Source of the DNA: a virus
IMG/VR virus record: IMGVR_UViG_3300037257_000055
Location: 1-64,000 of that record
Strand: one strand, 5' to 3'
Length of the DNA: 64,000 nucleotides
Shown here: positions 16,360 through 25,402 of the stretch, piece by piece
How the letters are laid out: every line of letters begins with the position of its first letter
Numbering within the stretch: position 1 is the first letter of the stretch
Program-made: the position numbers and the translations under genes
Notes under the pieces: model-generated
Databases searched by the model: none
What the model was told of the DNA's origin: nothing
The model's input: only the letters and a program-made list of their open reading frames with translations

Positions 16360-17979
16360 ATGAAATATAACTTTAAATTAAAAAGCTTAAAATATTGCAA
16401 TGTAGAAAACACAATATCTAAAGATAGTGTTCTTGTATTTAAGGACATAGATGAAGTTGTGAATTATGTAAAAAATAGAAATTTATATTTTTCCGAGGAT
16501 AGATTATATTATGGTGACTATTTTTTAGACATAGATTTTACAACAGATGAAAAAGACCTTATAAAATATATTAAATATTATATTGAAGATATTGAAAAAT
16601 TTGAAGAATCAAAGGAGATTGATGTAAAAATGAAAAAAGAATTTAGATTATTTGAATGGCAAGCAGACATTGTGAGAGATGACTCAAAAATAATAATGGC
16701 TAATATAAGTCGACAAGGTAGCAAAACTTTCCTATTAGCTAATAAAGTAATGTATGAGAAACCAAAGACAGTCTTATACATAAATAGTAATATGGGGCAA
16801 TTAAGAATCTTAAAAGACCATTTTGAAGAAATATTTGCTTTGGATGATACTATAAGAGAATCAATTAGGTATTATAATTTCTCTAGAAAGAAATTGTTTA
16901 TTGAATTTGATACAGGGGAAACGATAACTATATGTGATAAAGATGAAAGATTTGATGAAGATGAAATAATTGACATGGTTTTGTTTGACGATGGATTACC
17001 TCAATTAGATATTAAGGCTAAAAAGTATGTATCAGTATTTACCATTAAACATCCTATAATGAATTTGTTCAATTGCAGAAAAGATATTAGTTATCATGTA
17101 ATAGGAATTAAGAAGCTTATAGAATCTGGTTATTTAACTAGAGAACAAATAGTAGATACTAAGAAACACATTGGAGATTTAATGTTTGACAAGGAATTCG
17201 ACCTTTGTAATGAATATAAGGAGATGTTTGATGAAAAACCAATTAGAGGTCAAAGGAGAAATGCTAATTTATATGAAGAAAGTGCTGGTGATATAAATTT
17301 CACTAATACTATTGATTTTAAAGGTGCAATAATGCAAGAACAAAAAGTAAAAAATAAAAGGGTAAAAGAATATAATGATATAATAAAAGAAAATTTACAA
17401 AATATTAAAGACTTATTTATATCTGAAGAGTTTAAAGTAACTACTCAAAGAAAAACCAATAGAAGTTTTAGCCTAATAGTAATTAAAGAAACTGAGACAA
17501 TGAAGATAGAACGAAAATTTAATTGTTTCAATGAATTAGAAAAAATAATGACAATCAATAAAGGAGAAGTAGATTTAAAATCATTTGTAGAAAACAAATT
17601 AAAGGATTTTATAGTAAGAAAAGCGTTAGAATACGATTTAAAATTAAAGTATAACAATGTTATATTAATAGTAACTAAAAATGATAATATAAAAGAAATA
17701 TTTGAGGATATTTCATGTAGATGTCAATTTGATAAATCAACAATAGATGCTAGTAATTATAGTTATGCAACTGCTACATTAACTTATAGTGGAGCTAAGA
17801 TAAAAATAAGGAAATTTGATGATAAATTTACAAGACGTAATTTAGGTTGTACAGGTAGAGTTGTTTTGTGTTATGGTGATTTTACAGAAGATGAAATCAA
17901 TACTATCTTAACACCTATGAGTATAGAGACTGGGAAAGTACAAAGATTTATCATAGGAATGGATATGTTTGAATTATAA
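16360..17979 (+). CDS. Terminase-like P-loop ATPase, 539 aa
   Basis: From residue 92, FRLFEWQADIVRDDSKIIMA is followed by NISRQGSKTFLLA, a deviant Walker A like that of phage terminase large subunits (Q-motif, then R-Q-x-G-K-T). EIIDMVLFDDG (about 205) is a Walker B candidate, but the glutamate after D-D is absent. The C-terminal half matches nothing I know and the usual RNase H-like nuclease acidic triad is not evident. No small terminase, portal or capsid gene is adjacent, so packaging is unproven. It may be an accessory translocase. Forward elements lie on both sides of the gene. Confidence 0.55.
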   Translation: MKYNFKLKSLKYCNVENTISKDSVLVFKDIDEVVNYVKNRNLYFSEDRLYYGDYFLDIDFTTDEKDLIKYIKYYIEDIEKFEESKEIDVKMKKEFRLFEWQADIVRDDSKIIMANISRQGSKTFLLANKVMYEKPKTVLYINSNMGQLRILKDHFEEIFALDDTIRESIRYYNFSRKKLFIEFDTGETITICDKDERFDEDEIIDMVLFDDGLPQLDIKAKKYVSVFTIKHPIMNLFNCRKDISYHVIGIKKLIESGYLTREQIVDTKKHIGDLMFDKEFDLCNEYKEMFDEKPIRGQRRNANLYEESAGDINFTNTIDFKGAIMQEQKVKNKRVKEYNDIIKENLQNIKDLFISEEFKVTTQRKTNRSFSLIVIKETETMKIERKFNCFNELEKIMTINKGEVDLKSFVENKLKDFIVRKALEYDLKLKYNNVILIVTKNDNIKEIFEDISCRCQFDKSTIDASNYSYATATLTYSGAKIKIRKFDDKFTRRNLGCTGRVVLCYGDFTEDEINTILTPMSIETGKVQRFIIGMDMFEL

Positions 17980-18017
17980 AATAAATTAATATAACAAATA
18001 TAAAGGAGATTAAAAGT

Positions 18018-18428
18018 ATGTTAGATAAAAAATTAAGAGAAAAATTATGGGTTTTAATTGAAGAATCAAAGAAGAATGCTAACTTTAAATCAGCTAAACA
18101 ATGTGAAAACTTATGTAAATTACTAAATGAAAATTGTAAAATAAGAGATACTATGGATTGGCTTATGATGGAATTTTCTGAAATAATGAATGAGTTTATA
18201 AGTGATAAAGAATTTAAATTATTATATAAAGAAAATATGGGATTTGTAAACAAAGATAAGGATTTAGATTTTATTTCATGGGTAGTTTTACAAGGAAAAG
18301 AATTATATGATGATTACTTTACAAGAGGATTCATTGCTATACATTTATACATAAGTGATAATAAAATAGATGTGTCAGATTATGAATATGAATCTATGAT
18401 GGATGCTTTTCATTGGATTGAGAAATAA
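18018..18428 (+). CDS. Hypothetical protein, 136 aa
   Basis: ATG after AAAGGAG. Predicted all-helical (KLREKLWVLIEESKKNANFK, IRDTMDWLMMEFSEIMNEFI), acidic C-terminus. No family is recognised. Confidence 0.7.
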   Translation: MLDKKLREKLWVLIEESKKNANFKSAKQCENLCKLLNENCKIRDTMDWLMMEFSEIMNEFISDKEFKLLYKENMGFVNKDKDLDFISWVVLQGKELYDDYFTRGFIAIHLYISDNKIDVSDYEYESMMDAFHWIEK

Positions 18429-18497
18429 ATTAAATAATAAAAATTAAAAACGGGGGAACATTAGATTTCCCTGTTTTAATAAGAAAGAAGGATTAAT

Positions 18498-19022
18498 ATG
18501 GAAGATAAACAATTATATTATATAAAAAGAATAAATGACTATATAAAAGAAAATAAAATTAATAAAACACAATTTGCTAAATTAATAAATAAAAACCCTT
18601 CACAATTAAGTAATTTTTTAAATAATGATTATAGGTGTATGGAAAATTATAGAATATACCAAGATATTATGAGATTTGTTAGGGACTATGACTATAAAAC
18701 TAATAGAAAAAATAATTTAGAAAAATACGGATTAGAGATATCTAATGGTACAATATATGATATAAAAATGCTATGCGAGAATATCAATAAAAGTTTATCT
18801 GAGAATAGTAATAAAGTTCATATATTTATAGAAGATGAAAACTGGAGTGAAAATGATGACGCACTAAAATATATTGAGAAATATGATATCAATTTTAAAG
18901 TTAGTAATCGAAATAAAATGGGTATATGTACGGATTCCGATAGGAACGTAACCATTGATTTAGATTGGATTGATAATGATAAGGTTAAGCAATTATTAGA
19001 GGATGTAAAAATATTTGATTAA
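18498..19022 (+). CDS. Cro/C1-type HTH protein, 174 aa
   Basis: Residues 5-60 form an XRE-like helix-turn-helix: YIKRINDYIKENKINKTQFA, KLINKNPSQLSNFLNND (helix 2, turn, helix 3). The remaining 110 residues are an unrecognised alpha/beta domain (ENSNKVHIFIEDENWSEND). Probably a transcription regulator of the element; its operator is not known. Confidence 0.65.
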   Translation: MEDKQLYYIKRINDYIKENKINKTQFAKLINKNPSQLSNFLNNDYRCMENYRIYQDIMRFVRDYDYKTNRKNNLEKYGLEISNGTIYDIKMLCENINKSLSENSNKVHIFIEDENWSENDDALKYIEKYDINFKVSNRNKMGICTDSDRNVTIDLDWIDNDKVKQLLEDVKIFD

Positions 19023-19044
19023 AACTGAAAGGATATTATGAAGA

Positions 19045-19476
19045 ATGAATATAAAAGAATTATATGAAAGAGATAAAGAATATTTTAATAAATTGGTTAA
19101 GTCATATTTAAACGAAGGATTAAGCTATAAAGATGCCTATGAAAGTGCTTGTTATAGTTGTGAAGGAGAATCCTATGATATAATTAAAGATAAAAACGCC
19201 AGTGTGGATTATTTGATTACTACAATAAAAGAAGAGTACAAAGATATTCAACGAGAAAAAGGATTATATGAAGAAGTTTATCCTTTTGTAAATATGAGTG
19301 TTTATAATAATAAAAATAAATTGATTAAGAAATATAAACATACTTATGAAGGATACATGAATTTTTTAATAGGTTTAAAATTACAAAAAATTAAACAAGT
19401 AAAATGCTTATATATAATGTATAAAACAGAATATTCTGGTTGCACTACTGAAAGATGGTATGAGATTTATTTATAA
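19045..19476 (+). CDS. Hypothetical protein, 143 aa
   Basis: ATG 11 nt after GAAAGGA. A helical N-terminus (NIKELYERDKEYFNKLVKSY) with Cys pair ACYSCEGES. No family is recognised. Follows the HTH gene by 22 nt. Confidence 0.65.
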   Translation: MNIKELYERDKEYFNKLVKSYLNEGLSYKDAYESACYSCEGESYDIIKDKNASVDYLITTIKEEYKDIQREKGLYEEVYPFVNMSVYNNKNKLIKKYKHTYEGYMNFLIGLKLQKIKQVKCLYIMYKTEYSGCTTERWYEIYL

Positions 19477-19509
19477 AAATAAATTAATATAAAATACTTT
19501 TAATAATAG

Positions 19510-19558
19510 GTATATTCTTTCAAATTAATGGTATAATAGTAATATAATATTTTGAAAG
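19510..19558 (+). promoter_or_regulatory. Second-class promoter: GTATATTCTTTCAAAT with TATAAT
   Basis: GTATATTCTTTCAAAT (19510-19525) lies 6 nt before TATAAT (19532) in the place of a -35. CTTTCAAA is mirrored by TTTGAAAG (19551-19558), which includes the ribosome binding site. The same arrangement occurs at 50326-50375 and nowhere else that I saw. Confidence 0.65.
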
Positions 19559-19569
19559 GTGTGTTGAGA

Positions 19570-20049
19570 ATGTTAAAAATATTAAATGGTTATAGTTGGT
19601 TGGAAGAAGAAATAGGTGAAGAAACATTAGAAATAAAGAAATGCTTAGAAAAAGGTTTGTTAAAGTATACAGATGATAAAGATAGACCTCAATTTATAGC
19701 ATTAGAAAGTAACATTGATGCAGTCAAAGAGATTTTAGGTGAGGACTATAATAAACTAAAAGAAAAAGACTTTATAGAGTGGTTAAATTATGATTTTGGG
19801 GATGTTTATGAAAATCTAAAAATTGAAAATAATTGGAGAGATGAAATACTCATACCTATGAATAGAATTTTAACAATGATTGAAGACGAAGAATCAGAAT
19901 GGTTTTCTGATGATATAAAATTAGAGATATATAATTCAGAACAACCTAATAACAAAGTGTTTGAATATTTAAATGATTTTGGTAGAGAACAGGCAAGAAT
20001 GCAAATACAAGATTTGTTAGATAATATTGATGAACAAGAATTTAAATAA
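19570..20049 (+). CDS. Acidic hypothetical protein, 159 aa
   Basis: ATG 8 nt after AAAGGTG; the TTG at 19552 is inside the regulatory repeat. Very acidic (EEEIGEETLEIK, MIEDEESEWFSDD), which together with its place just before a HicA-like gene makes it a possible antitoxin or inhibitor. It is not a HicB by sequence. Confidence 0.65.
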   Translation: MLKILNGYSWLEEEIGEETLEIKKCLEKGLLKYTDDKDRPQFIALESNIDAVKEILGEDYNKLKEKDFIEWLNYDFGDVYENLKIENNWRDEILIPMNRILTMIEDEESEWFSDDIKLEIYNSEQPNNKVFEYLNDFGREQARMQIQDLLDNIDEQEFK

Positions 20050-20065
20050 GCAATGAGGTATTAAT

Positions 20066-20797
20066 ATGAGTTGGGTTAAAGCTTTAAATGAAACTGATAA
20101 ACAATTTTGTGATGAATGTGCTAATATAACAATAACTTCAACATATCTAATGGAAGAAACAATAAAGGAAAATATAGGTATTTTCCAAGCATTATTAATA
20201 AGGTTTTCTAAGGATAGGAATATGACAGTAGACGATATAACTAAAGATTTTGATAAATGTTTTGATATTATGAAATATTTATATATAACAAGTTCAAAAA
20301 GATTTCATTTGCTATATGACTGTTATATGGAGGAACTTAGAAGAATATTAAAAAGTAGTAATATACAAAATTTTAATATAGCTGATAAAAGAATTAAGGT
20401 ATCACAAATAAAAGCTACTAATATCTTTAAACAATCTATGTCAGAATTAAAAACATTAGGAGATAATCTTATAAAAGATTGCATAGATTTTCAAAATGGA
20501 TTTTTCAATGTTGATGAATTGGAAGAAAACAATGAGAATATGTCTAATGATATTATTGAAAATGTAAATAAAGATTTTGAGAAAGCTAAAAATAAGTATA
20601 ATAAAATATTTAAGCAAAGAGATTTAATTAAATATTTAGAAGATAATGGTTATGAATATAAAAATACTGGAAGACATGCTAATTATACAGATGGAGTAAA
20701 TACGATTCCTGTGCCAATACATGGCTCTAAGGATCTAGGATATGGATTGCAAAGAAAAATTCAAAAAGAAGTTGTAGCCCATAAAAATATGTTATAA
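20066..20797 (+). CDS. HicA-like mRNA interferase domain fused to helical N-terminus, 243 aa
   Basis: The C-terminal 60 residues match HicA/YcfA: QRDLIKYLEDNGYEYKNTGR, H-A-N-Y with the conserved catalytic His (family G-S-H), then NTIPVPIHGSKDLGYGLQRK (compare P-x-H-x-x-K-x-L). HicA is a dsRBD-fold RNase that cleaves mRNA. Ordinary HicA is about 60-80 aa; this one has about 180 extra N-terminal helical residues. No HicB is present. Neighbours 19570 and 20831 share the 15-nt leader TTTGAAAGGTGTGTT and are the natural partner candidates. Confidence 0.7.
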   Translation: MSWVKALNETDKQFCDECANITITSTYLMEETIKENIGIFQALLIRFSKDRNMTVDDITKDFDKCFDIMKYLYITSSKRFHLLYDCYMEELRRILKSSNIQNFNIADKRIKVSQIKATNIFKQSMSELKTLGDNLIKDCIDFQNGFFNVDELEENNENMSNDIIENVNKDFEKAKNKYNKIFKQRDLIKYLEDNGYEYKNTGRHANYTDGVNTIPVPIHGSKDLGYGLQRKIQKEVVAHKNML

Positions 20798-20830
20798 TAT
20801 TTAATATTAATTTGAAAGGTGTGTTATTTT

Positions 20831-21028
20831 ATGACTATAGAAGATATTTTATTCCGTATAGACAAATCAATAGAAGAACACGAAAGAGATATAGAAAAGA
20901 AGAAAAATGAATCTGGAGACAATTATGGAATGTCTATATTTATTAGAACATTGTCAATTGAACAATATAAAGGCATGATTTATGCGTATGAAAATTTAAA
21001 AAATGCAATATTAAAAGATAAGGATTAA
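20831..21028 (+). CDS. Small hypothetical protein, 65 aa
   Basis: ATG 9 nt after AAAGGTGTG in a leader identical over 15 nt to that of 19570. A TATAAT overlaps the stop codon of the HicA-like gene, so it may have its own promoter. Helical and charged (FRIDKSIEEHERDIEKKKNE). Possible antitoxin by position only. Confidence 0.6.
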   Translation: MTIEDILFRIDKSIEEHERDIEKKKNESGDNYGMSIFIRTLSIEQYKGMIYAYENLKNAILKDKD

Positions 21029-21030
21029 TA

Positions 21031-21060
21031 GAAGAAGGTTAATTAACCTTCTTCTATTAT
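21031..21060 (+). terminator. Perfect 24-nt palindrome terminator
   Basis: GAAGAAGGTTAA/TTAACCTTCTTC followed by TATTAT; closes the HicA-like unit. Confidence 0.85.
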
Positions 21061-21197
21061 AATGACAAATTAATTCAATTAAAACTTATATTTTAAAAGG
21101 TCTTAAATCTATATATTGTGGTTTGCCTTATACTGGACATACTATATATAGTGGTTTTACAAATCATAATAAATTAATAAAAGCAAGGAGAGATAAA

Positions 21198-22160
21198 ATG
21201 AATATAAATGTAGTAAGTTTATTTGATGGACATAGTACGGGAAGATTAGTACTAAAAAGAGCAGGAATTGAGGTATATAAGTATTTCGCAAGTGAAATTG
21301 ATGAGAATGCAATGAAAATTAGTAAAAAGAATTTTGATGATATTATTAGATTAGGTAATGTTACTTTATTAGACGAAACTGAATTAAAAAAATTACCTAG
21401 AATTGATTTATTGATTGGAGGTAGTCCTTGTCAAAATAATTCAAGAGCAGGAGATAATAAAGGATTAGAAGGTACTGAAAGTAAATTATTCTTTGAATAT
21501 TTAAGAGTATTAAACTGGATAAGAGATAATAATAATCCTAATGTACAATTTTTACTAGAAAATGTTGAAATGAAAAAAGCGACAAGAGATACTATCAGTA
21601 ATTATATGAATTGTGAACCTATTGCGATTAATAGCAAACTCCTTTCAGCACAAAATAGACCTCGATTATATTGGACAAGTACATACATAGAACCACCAGA
21701 AGATAAACAAATTAAATTATTAGACATATTAGAAAATGTTGATACAAGCAATTACATAGATTATAAAGGACTCAAAATAGATCCTAGTATAAGTGAAAAA
21801 GCATATAACCTAATTGACGTTGTAGATGGCGAGGTAAGAATAAGTCAAGCTACAAAACAAGGATACATAGTTGCTAATAATGGAGATGGAGTCAATCTTC
21901 AGTTTCCAACAAGTAAAACAAGACGAGGAAGAGTTATAAAAGAAAAATCTAATACTTTAGATTGTAGTTGTGACATATGTGTTTACTATGATGGTATAAT
22001 TAGAAAATTTACCATAGTAGAATTAGAAAGGCTACAAACATTGCCAGACGGTTATACTAAAGCTGATGGTTTAAGTGATAAAGCAAGAATTAAAGCTATT
22101 GGTAATGGTTGGACAGGTGATATTATTGTAGATATATTGAAACAATATAAATTTGATTGA
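21198..22160 (+). CDS. C5-cytosine DNA methyltransferase, 320 aa
   Basis: Motif I: VSLFDGHSTGRLVLKRAG; motif IV with the catalytic Cys: LIGGSPCQNNS (PCQ about residue 77); motif VI: FLLENVEMKK; motif VIII: LLSAQNRPRLYW; motif IX/X: RKFTIVELERLQTLPDGYT and KAIGNGWTGDIIVDIL. All key residues are present, so it should transfer methyl groups from SAM to cytosine. The short target-recognition region (residues 175-255) and D-G-H-S-T-G motif I resemble DNMT3-like phage enzymes. No restriction gene is adjacent, so it is probably a solitary phage enzyme for evading host restriction. ATG chosen for AAGGAG upstream. Confidence 0.92.
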   Translation: MNINVVSLFDGHSTGRLVLKRAGIEVYKYFASEIDENAMKISKKNFDDIIRLGNVTLLDETELKKLPRIDLLIGGSPCQNNSRAGDNKGLEGTESKLFFEYLRVLNWIRDNNNPNVQFLLENVEMKKATRDTISNYMNCEPIAINSKLLSAQNRPRLYWTSTYIEPPEDKQIKLLDILENVDTSNYIDYKGLKIDPSISEKAYNLIDVVDGEVRISQATKQGYIVANNGDGVNLQFPTSKTRRGRVIKEKSNTLDCSCDICVYYDGIIRKFTIVELERLQTLPDGYTKADGLSDKARIKAIGNGWTGDIIVDILKQYKFD

Positions 22161-22198
22161 TATATAATAAATTAAAATAAAATATTTTTAAAAAGCAC

Positions 22199-22226
22199 TT
22201 GTAATTCTCTGTCAATTTGATATAAT
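22199..22226 (+). promoter_or_regulatory. Promoter
   Basis: TTGTAA, 16-bp spacer, TATAAT; forward element AAACAAATTAAAA at 22245. Confidence 0.65.
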
Positions 22227-22276
22227 AAGAACATAGAAATACATAAACAAATTAAAACAAAGAGAGGTTGATTGGT

Positions 22277-22480
22277 ATGAAAAACATGATGGTAATGGAT
22301 ATGAGTGAAGAAATAAAAGGCGAAACAATAAAAACTGTAGATTTTGGAGAAATAGAAATTGTAAAATCAGTAACAAAATTTGATACATTAATAGATAGTA
22401 TAGAAGATAGCGAAGAAGATATATTTTACTCAATATATCAAGTAGCAGAAGGTTATATAGTAGCTGTTCAAGATAAATAA
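22277..22480 (+). CDS. Small acidic hypothetical protein, 67 aa
   Basis: ATG 10 nt after GAGAGG. Acidic beta/alpha pattern (GETIKTVDFGEIEIVKSVTK, DSIEDSEEDIFYSIYQVAEG). No family is recognised. Monocistronic. Confidence 0.65.
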   Translation: MKNMMVMDMSEEIKGETIKTVDFGEIEIVKSVTKFDTLIDSIEDSEEDIFYSIYQVAEGYIVAVQDK

Positions 22481-22507
22481 ATATAAAATGGTCGTATATT
22501 TAATATA

Positions 22508-22544
22508 TTTTGAAGTTATTTATATTATGTAGATAACTTCAAAA
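22508..22544 (+). terminator. Terminator hairpin
   Basis: Perfect 12-bp TTTTGAAGTTAT/ATAACTTCAAAA; palindromic tails allow either direction. Confidence 0.7.
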
Positions 22545-22668
22545 TTGTATATAAAAATATATTATTAAGAAATACATAGAAAAATAGTCAAAAATTATTT
22601 ATAATTAGATAGAAATAAATACAACTTTTATATTATTATAAAGTAACAATTTAGGATGGTGATAAAAA

Positions 22669-22980
22669 ATGTTAAAGTTTTATGAAAATAATATAGAATT
22701 TCTCAATGAAGAGTTTATTGAAAGTCTACAAGGTAATGGTTATTTTGTTTATTATACTCAAAATAGTCTATATGATGACGATGTTATGCTTACTTTAGAT
22801 TCTCATATATTTGAATCATATGATACAATTATAATTTGTAATGAAAATTTAAAAATATATAGTAGACGTAATATACTTGCATCTATAAGAAGTAAAGGTA
22901 AAAGAAAGCCAGAAATATTATTCTCGTATAATGATTTAGTAGAAAATGGTCAAAGAGTAGAGTCGTGGGATATAGTATAA
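22669..22980 (+). CDS. Hypothetical protein, 103 aa
   Basis: ATG after GGATGGTG. Alpha/beta protein with DDVMLTLDSHIFESYDTIII and basic SIRSKGKRKPE. No family is recognised. Confidence 0.7.
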   Translation: MLKFYENNIEFLNEEFIESLQGNGYFVYYTQNSLYDDDVMLTLDSHIFESYDTIIICNENLKIYSRRNILASIRSKGKRKPEILFSYNDLVENGQRVESWDIV

Positions 22981-23104
22981 TTACCATAAAATCTAAATTT
23001 TACTTGGTAATAAATGTAAAATAGTTAATGGAATTGTAGTAAAATGCAGTTCTTTTTCTTATATATAAAATTAAAAAATAATTAGGTTTAATTCTATTAA
23101 TTTG

Positions 23105-23133
23105 TTGCAATAGTAAAAATACTATGCTATACT
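23105..23133 (+). promoter_or_regulatory. Promoter with ATAGTA-AAAA-TACTAT operator
   Basis: TTGCAA, 17-bp spacer, TATACT. The perfect inverted repeat ATAGTAAAAATACTAT (23110-23125) fills the spacer. Reverse element overlaps the -35 (23095-23106); forward element at 23164. Confidence 0.75.
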
Positions 23134-23196
23134 TAGTACATAGATAAGAGATAGGCATAGTTTAAATAAATTAATAGATATAAGGAGTTGATTTAA

Positions 23197-23445
23197 ATGA
23201 AAAATTTTGAAAATTACTATGGTATTTTAACAGATGCTCAACCAGAAACATTTACAAAAGTATTCATAGAAAAACAAAATCATGAAGGTATTAAAGAGTT
23301 AGGTTATACATATAAAATAGTTGCTGATAAATTAAAAATAAAAGAAATCATAAAACAATTAGAAACTAGATATAAATATTATTATGATATTCAAGAAGAT
23401 AAGTTTTATGATATTGAAGACTTAAAAGAATTATTAGAAAAATAA
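23197..23445 (+). CDS. Hypothetical protein, 82 aa
   Basis: ATG after AAGGAG. Mixed alpha/beta, charged end (DKFYDIEDLKELLEK). First gene of a run of small genes behind the 23105 promoter. Confidence 0.68.
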   Translation: MKNFENYYGILTDAQPETFTKVFIEKQNHEGIKELGYTYKIVADKLKIKEIIKQLETRYKYYYDIQEDKFYDIEDLKELLEK

Positions 23446-23477
23446 AAACAAATTAATGGAAAGAGGAGGTTTTAATT

Positions 23478-23597
23478 ATGAATGAAATTGTTAAGTTAAA
23501 CAATAAAAACTGTAATAAATGTCCTTTTAAACAATTAGAAATTATCAGTATTAATCCAGTTATAAAATCTTGCAAAAATTGCAATAATAATGAATAG
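23478..23597 (+). CDS. Small zinc-binding peptide, 39 aa
   Basis: ATG after GAGGAGG. Two C-x2-C pairs, NCNKCPF and SCKNCNN, spaced like a minimal zinc finger. Too short for most gene finders. Role unknown. Confidence 0.65.
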   Translation: MNEIVKLNNKNCNKCPFKQLEIISINPVIKSCKNCNNNE

Positions 23598-23633
23598 AGA
23601 TAAAAATATTTAAAAAAGGAAGTATTAATAAGA

Positions 23634-23837
23634 ATGATAAATGATTATGTAAGAATGGTTCATTCAGCTATGCAAAATAGAGAAGAAGATATAATTATGG
23701 TTCATAAAAACAGATTGTCAGATGAAGATATTAGTTTAATAGAAGAGTTGACAGAGATATATGATAAAACAGTTGTATTTGGTTCATTACAGGAGATTTT
23801 AAACAATAAGGATAAGAATGTATATGTAGTAGAATAA
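23634..23837 (+). CDS. Hypothetical protein, 67 aa
   Basis: ATG after AAAAGGAAG. Alpha/beta with DEDISLIEELTEIYDKTVVF. No family is recognised. Confidence 0.62.
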   Translation: MINDYVRMVHSAMQNREEDIIMVHKNRLSDEDISLIEELTEIYDKTVVFGSLQEILNNKDKNVYVVE

Positions 23838-23860
23838 ATTTATATAAGGAGTGAGAGGTT

Positions 23861-24049
23861 ATGTTTATGAATTATCCATTATCTAATTGGATTGGATTAT
23901 TAGAATATTGTGGAATAGTTTTAGTATTATCTATATTTATAGGTGCAGTAAGTTGTATATTAGTTAATAAAATATTACATAAGAAAAGAAAAAACAATTA
24001 TAAAGCGAAAAAAACAGAGAAGAAAAGCTATTTCATAGATGTGGCTTAA
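23861..24049 (+). CDS. Small single-pass membrane protein, 62 aa
   Basis: ATG after AAGGAGTGAGAGG. Hydrophobic segment WIGLLEYCGIVLVLSIFIGA (residues 9-28 and beyond) and a Lys-rich cytoplasmic tail (KKRKNNYKAKKTEKKS). Confidence 0.65.
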   Translation: MFMNYPLSNWIGLLEYCGIVLVLSIFIGAVSCILVNKILHKKRKNNYKAKKTEKKSYFIDVA

Positions 24050-24068
24050 ATAGAAAGGATTGATTTTA

Positions 24069-24218
24069 ATGTATCAGATAGGCGAGATAATAGTAATTAT
24101 AGGTAATAATATAGAATTAACAGTTGAGATAATTAAAATCAATTTAGATGGCACATATAGTGTTTTAAAAGATGATGGAACTATGATAAGAATATATAGG
24201 GAAGATATTAAAGGATGA
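24069..24218 (+). CDS. Small hypothetical protein, 49 aa
   Basis: ATG after AAAGGATTG. Beta-rich (GEIIVIIGNNIELTVEIIKI), consistent with a small barrel such as an SH3-like or KOW-like fold. No family is recognised. Confidence 0.6.
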   Translation: MYQIGEIIVIIGNNIELTVEIIKINLDGTYSVLKDDGTMIRIYREDIKG

Positions 24219-24286
24219 GTTACTTTAAAACAGGAACTTTAACAGAATATAAATAAATTAAAACATGAAAGTAAAGGTGTATTAAA

Positions 24287-24454
24287 ATGAAATATATAAT
24301 AATTATGGAGAGATTTAAACCAGAATATAAAATATGTAAATATGATCCTAAAGAAGACGGAATTGAAGCAATTGAAAATTTAAAATATTTAACCAAGACT
24401 TTTGAAAAGGAAATTAAAGAAGAAATATTAAAAGTTTATTTAATAGTGGAATAA
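24287..24454 (+). CDS. Small hypothetical protein, 55 aa
   Basis: ATG 7 nt after AAAGGTG. Basic, alpha/beta (EFKPEYKICKYD-like start, KEIKEEILKVYLIVE end). A forward element AAATAAATTAAAA lies just before it. Confidence 0.58.
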   Translation: MKYIIIMERFKPEYKICKYDPKEDGIEAIENLKYLTKTFEKEIKEEILKVYLIVE

Positions 24455-24513
24455 ATACAAAAAAGTGTTACAATCAAACATAGAAGTATAGGAAGAAAAA
24501 TGGAGTGAATAGA

Positions 24514-25116
24514 ATGATTAAAATATGTATGATTTGTAGTAAGGAATTTGATGCTAAAGGAAATATAAAAACATGTAGTGAAGATTGCAGAAATATAGCC
24601 AAAAAAGTAAAAGATAATCAAAGGGCTAAAAAATATATGTTAAAATATAAAAAAATTACACTTCAAGAAAAATATTGTATTATATGTGGCGAAGAATTTG
24701 AAACATATAGAACTAGACAAATTCTATGTGGAAAAGAATCATGCGAAAAAATACACATGAAAAATCTATCAGACACCTACAGAAAAGAAAATAAGAAAAA
24801 GATTAGTAATAGACGTAAAATTTACTATGAAAAGAATAAAGAAGCTGAAAAGGCTCAAAATAAGATTAGATATTATCAAAAGAGAGGAAAGTCTAAAAAA
24901 ATACAACGTAATGTTATGTCTGAAAAGAAAGAAAAATATAAAGAAGCTAACAGGGTATTGCTTATTCAAGCTTGTGCAGTGTGTAGAAGGCTATTTATCA
25001 AGAAAGGAGCGGAGCAAAAAACATGCGGAGAGACGGAGTGTAAAAAGACATATAGAAAAATATATCAAAGAAAATATAAGGCATATAAAAGAAAATTAAT
25101 AAAGGAAACCTATTAA
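24514..25116 (+). CDS. Triple zinc-finger protein, 200 aa
   Basis: Three C-x2-C...C-x4-C fingers: KICMICSKEFDAKGNIKTCS then EDC; KYCIICGEEFETYRTRQILC then ESC; QACAVCRRLFIKKGAEQKTC then TEC. Between fingers 2 and 3 is a highly basic helix (RRKIYYEKNKEAEKAQNKIR). This plan occurs in phage proteins linked to HNH endonucleases, but no nuclease domain is visible here. It should bind DNA or RNA. ATG chosen after GGAGTG. Confidence 0.75.
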   Translation: MIKICMICSKEFDAKGNIKTCSEDCRNIAKKVKDNQRAKKYMLKYKKITLQEKYCIICGEEFETYRTRQILCGKESCEKIHMKNLSDTYRKENKKKISNRRKIYYEKNKEAEKAQNKIRYYQKRGKSKKIQRNVMSEKKEKYKEANRVLLIQACAVCRRLFIKKGAEQKTCGETECKKTYRKIYQRKYKAYKRKLIKETY

Positions 25117-25176
25117 AGGTATTAATTTACTTGGTAATAAATAGTAATATTTAAATAAAGAAAGTGGGTGTTAAAG

Positions 25177-25401
25177 ATGTTTTATTTTCCTACTATATCA
25201 AGTCATTTTAAAAGAAATGAATATAGGACAAAAGTTATTAACCGATTAGAACAAATAAAAGATGATGTTGATAGTTTAGTAAGATGGGATAAAGATTTTA
25301 CTGATGAATGTAATAGAAGTGTAATTTATGACAAAGATGAATATAATAAAGATTATTTAGAATTACAAAGAATAATAAATAAAATAATAGGAGTGAAATA
25401 A
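25177..25401 (+). CDS. Small hypothetical protein, 74 aa
   Basis: ATG after GTGGGTG; an in-frame GTG 9 nt earlier is inside that site. Helical, charged (VINRLEQIKDDVDSLVRWDK). Ends 1 nt before the next start. Confidence 0.62.
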   Translation: MFYFPTISSHFKRNEYRTKVINRLEQIKDDVDSLVRWDKDFTDECNRSVIYDKDEYNKDYLELQRIINKIIGVK

Positions 25402-25402
25402 A

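Noticed and set aside
21123-21197. 25-codon N-terminal extension of the C5 methyltransferase
   Set aside because: AAGGAG and the family's usual start point to ATG 21198; the extension contains the intergenic element.
24827-25099. 90-codon plus-strand frame inside the triple zinc-finger gene
   Set aside because: Out of frame with a better gene that keeps all three Cys fingers; no ribosome binding site of its own.
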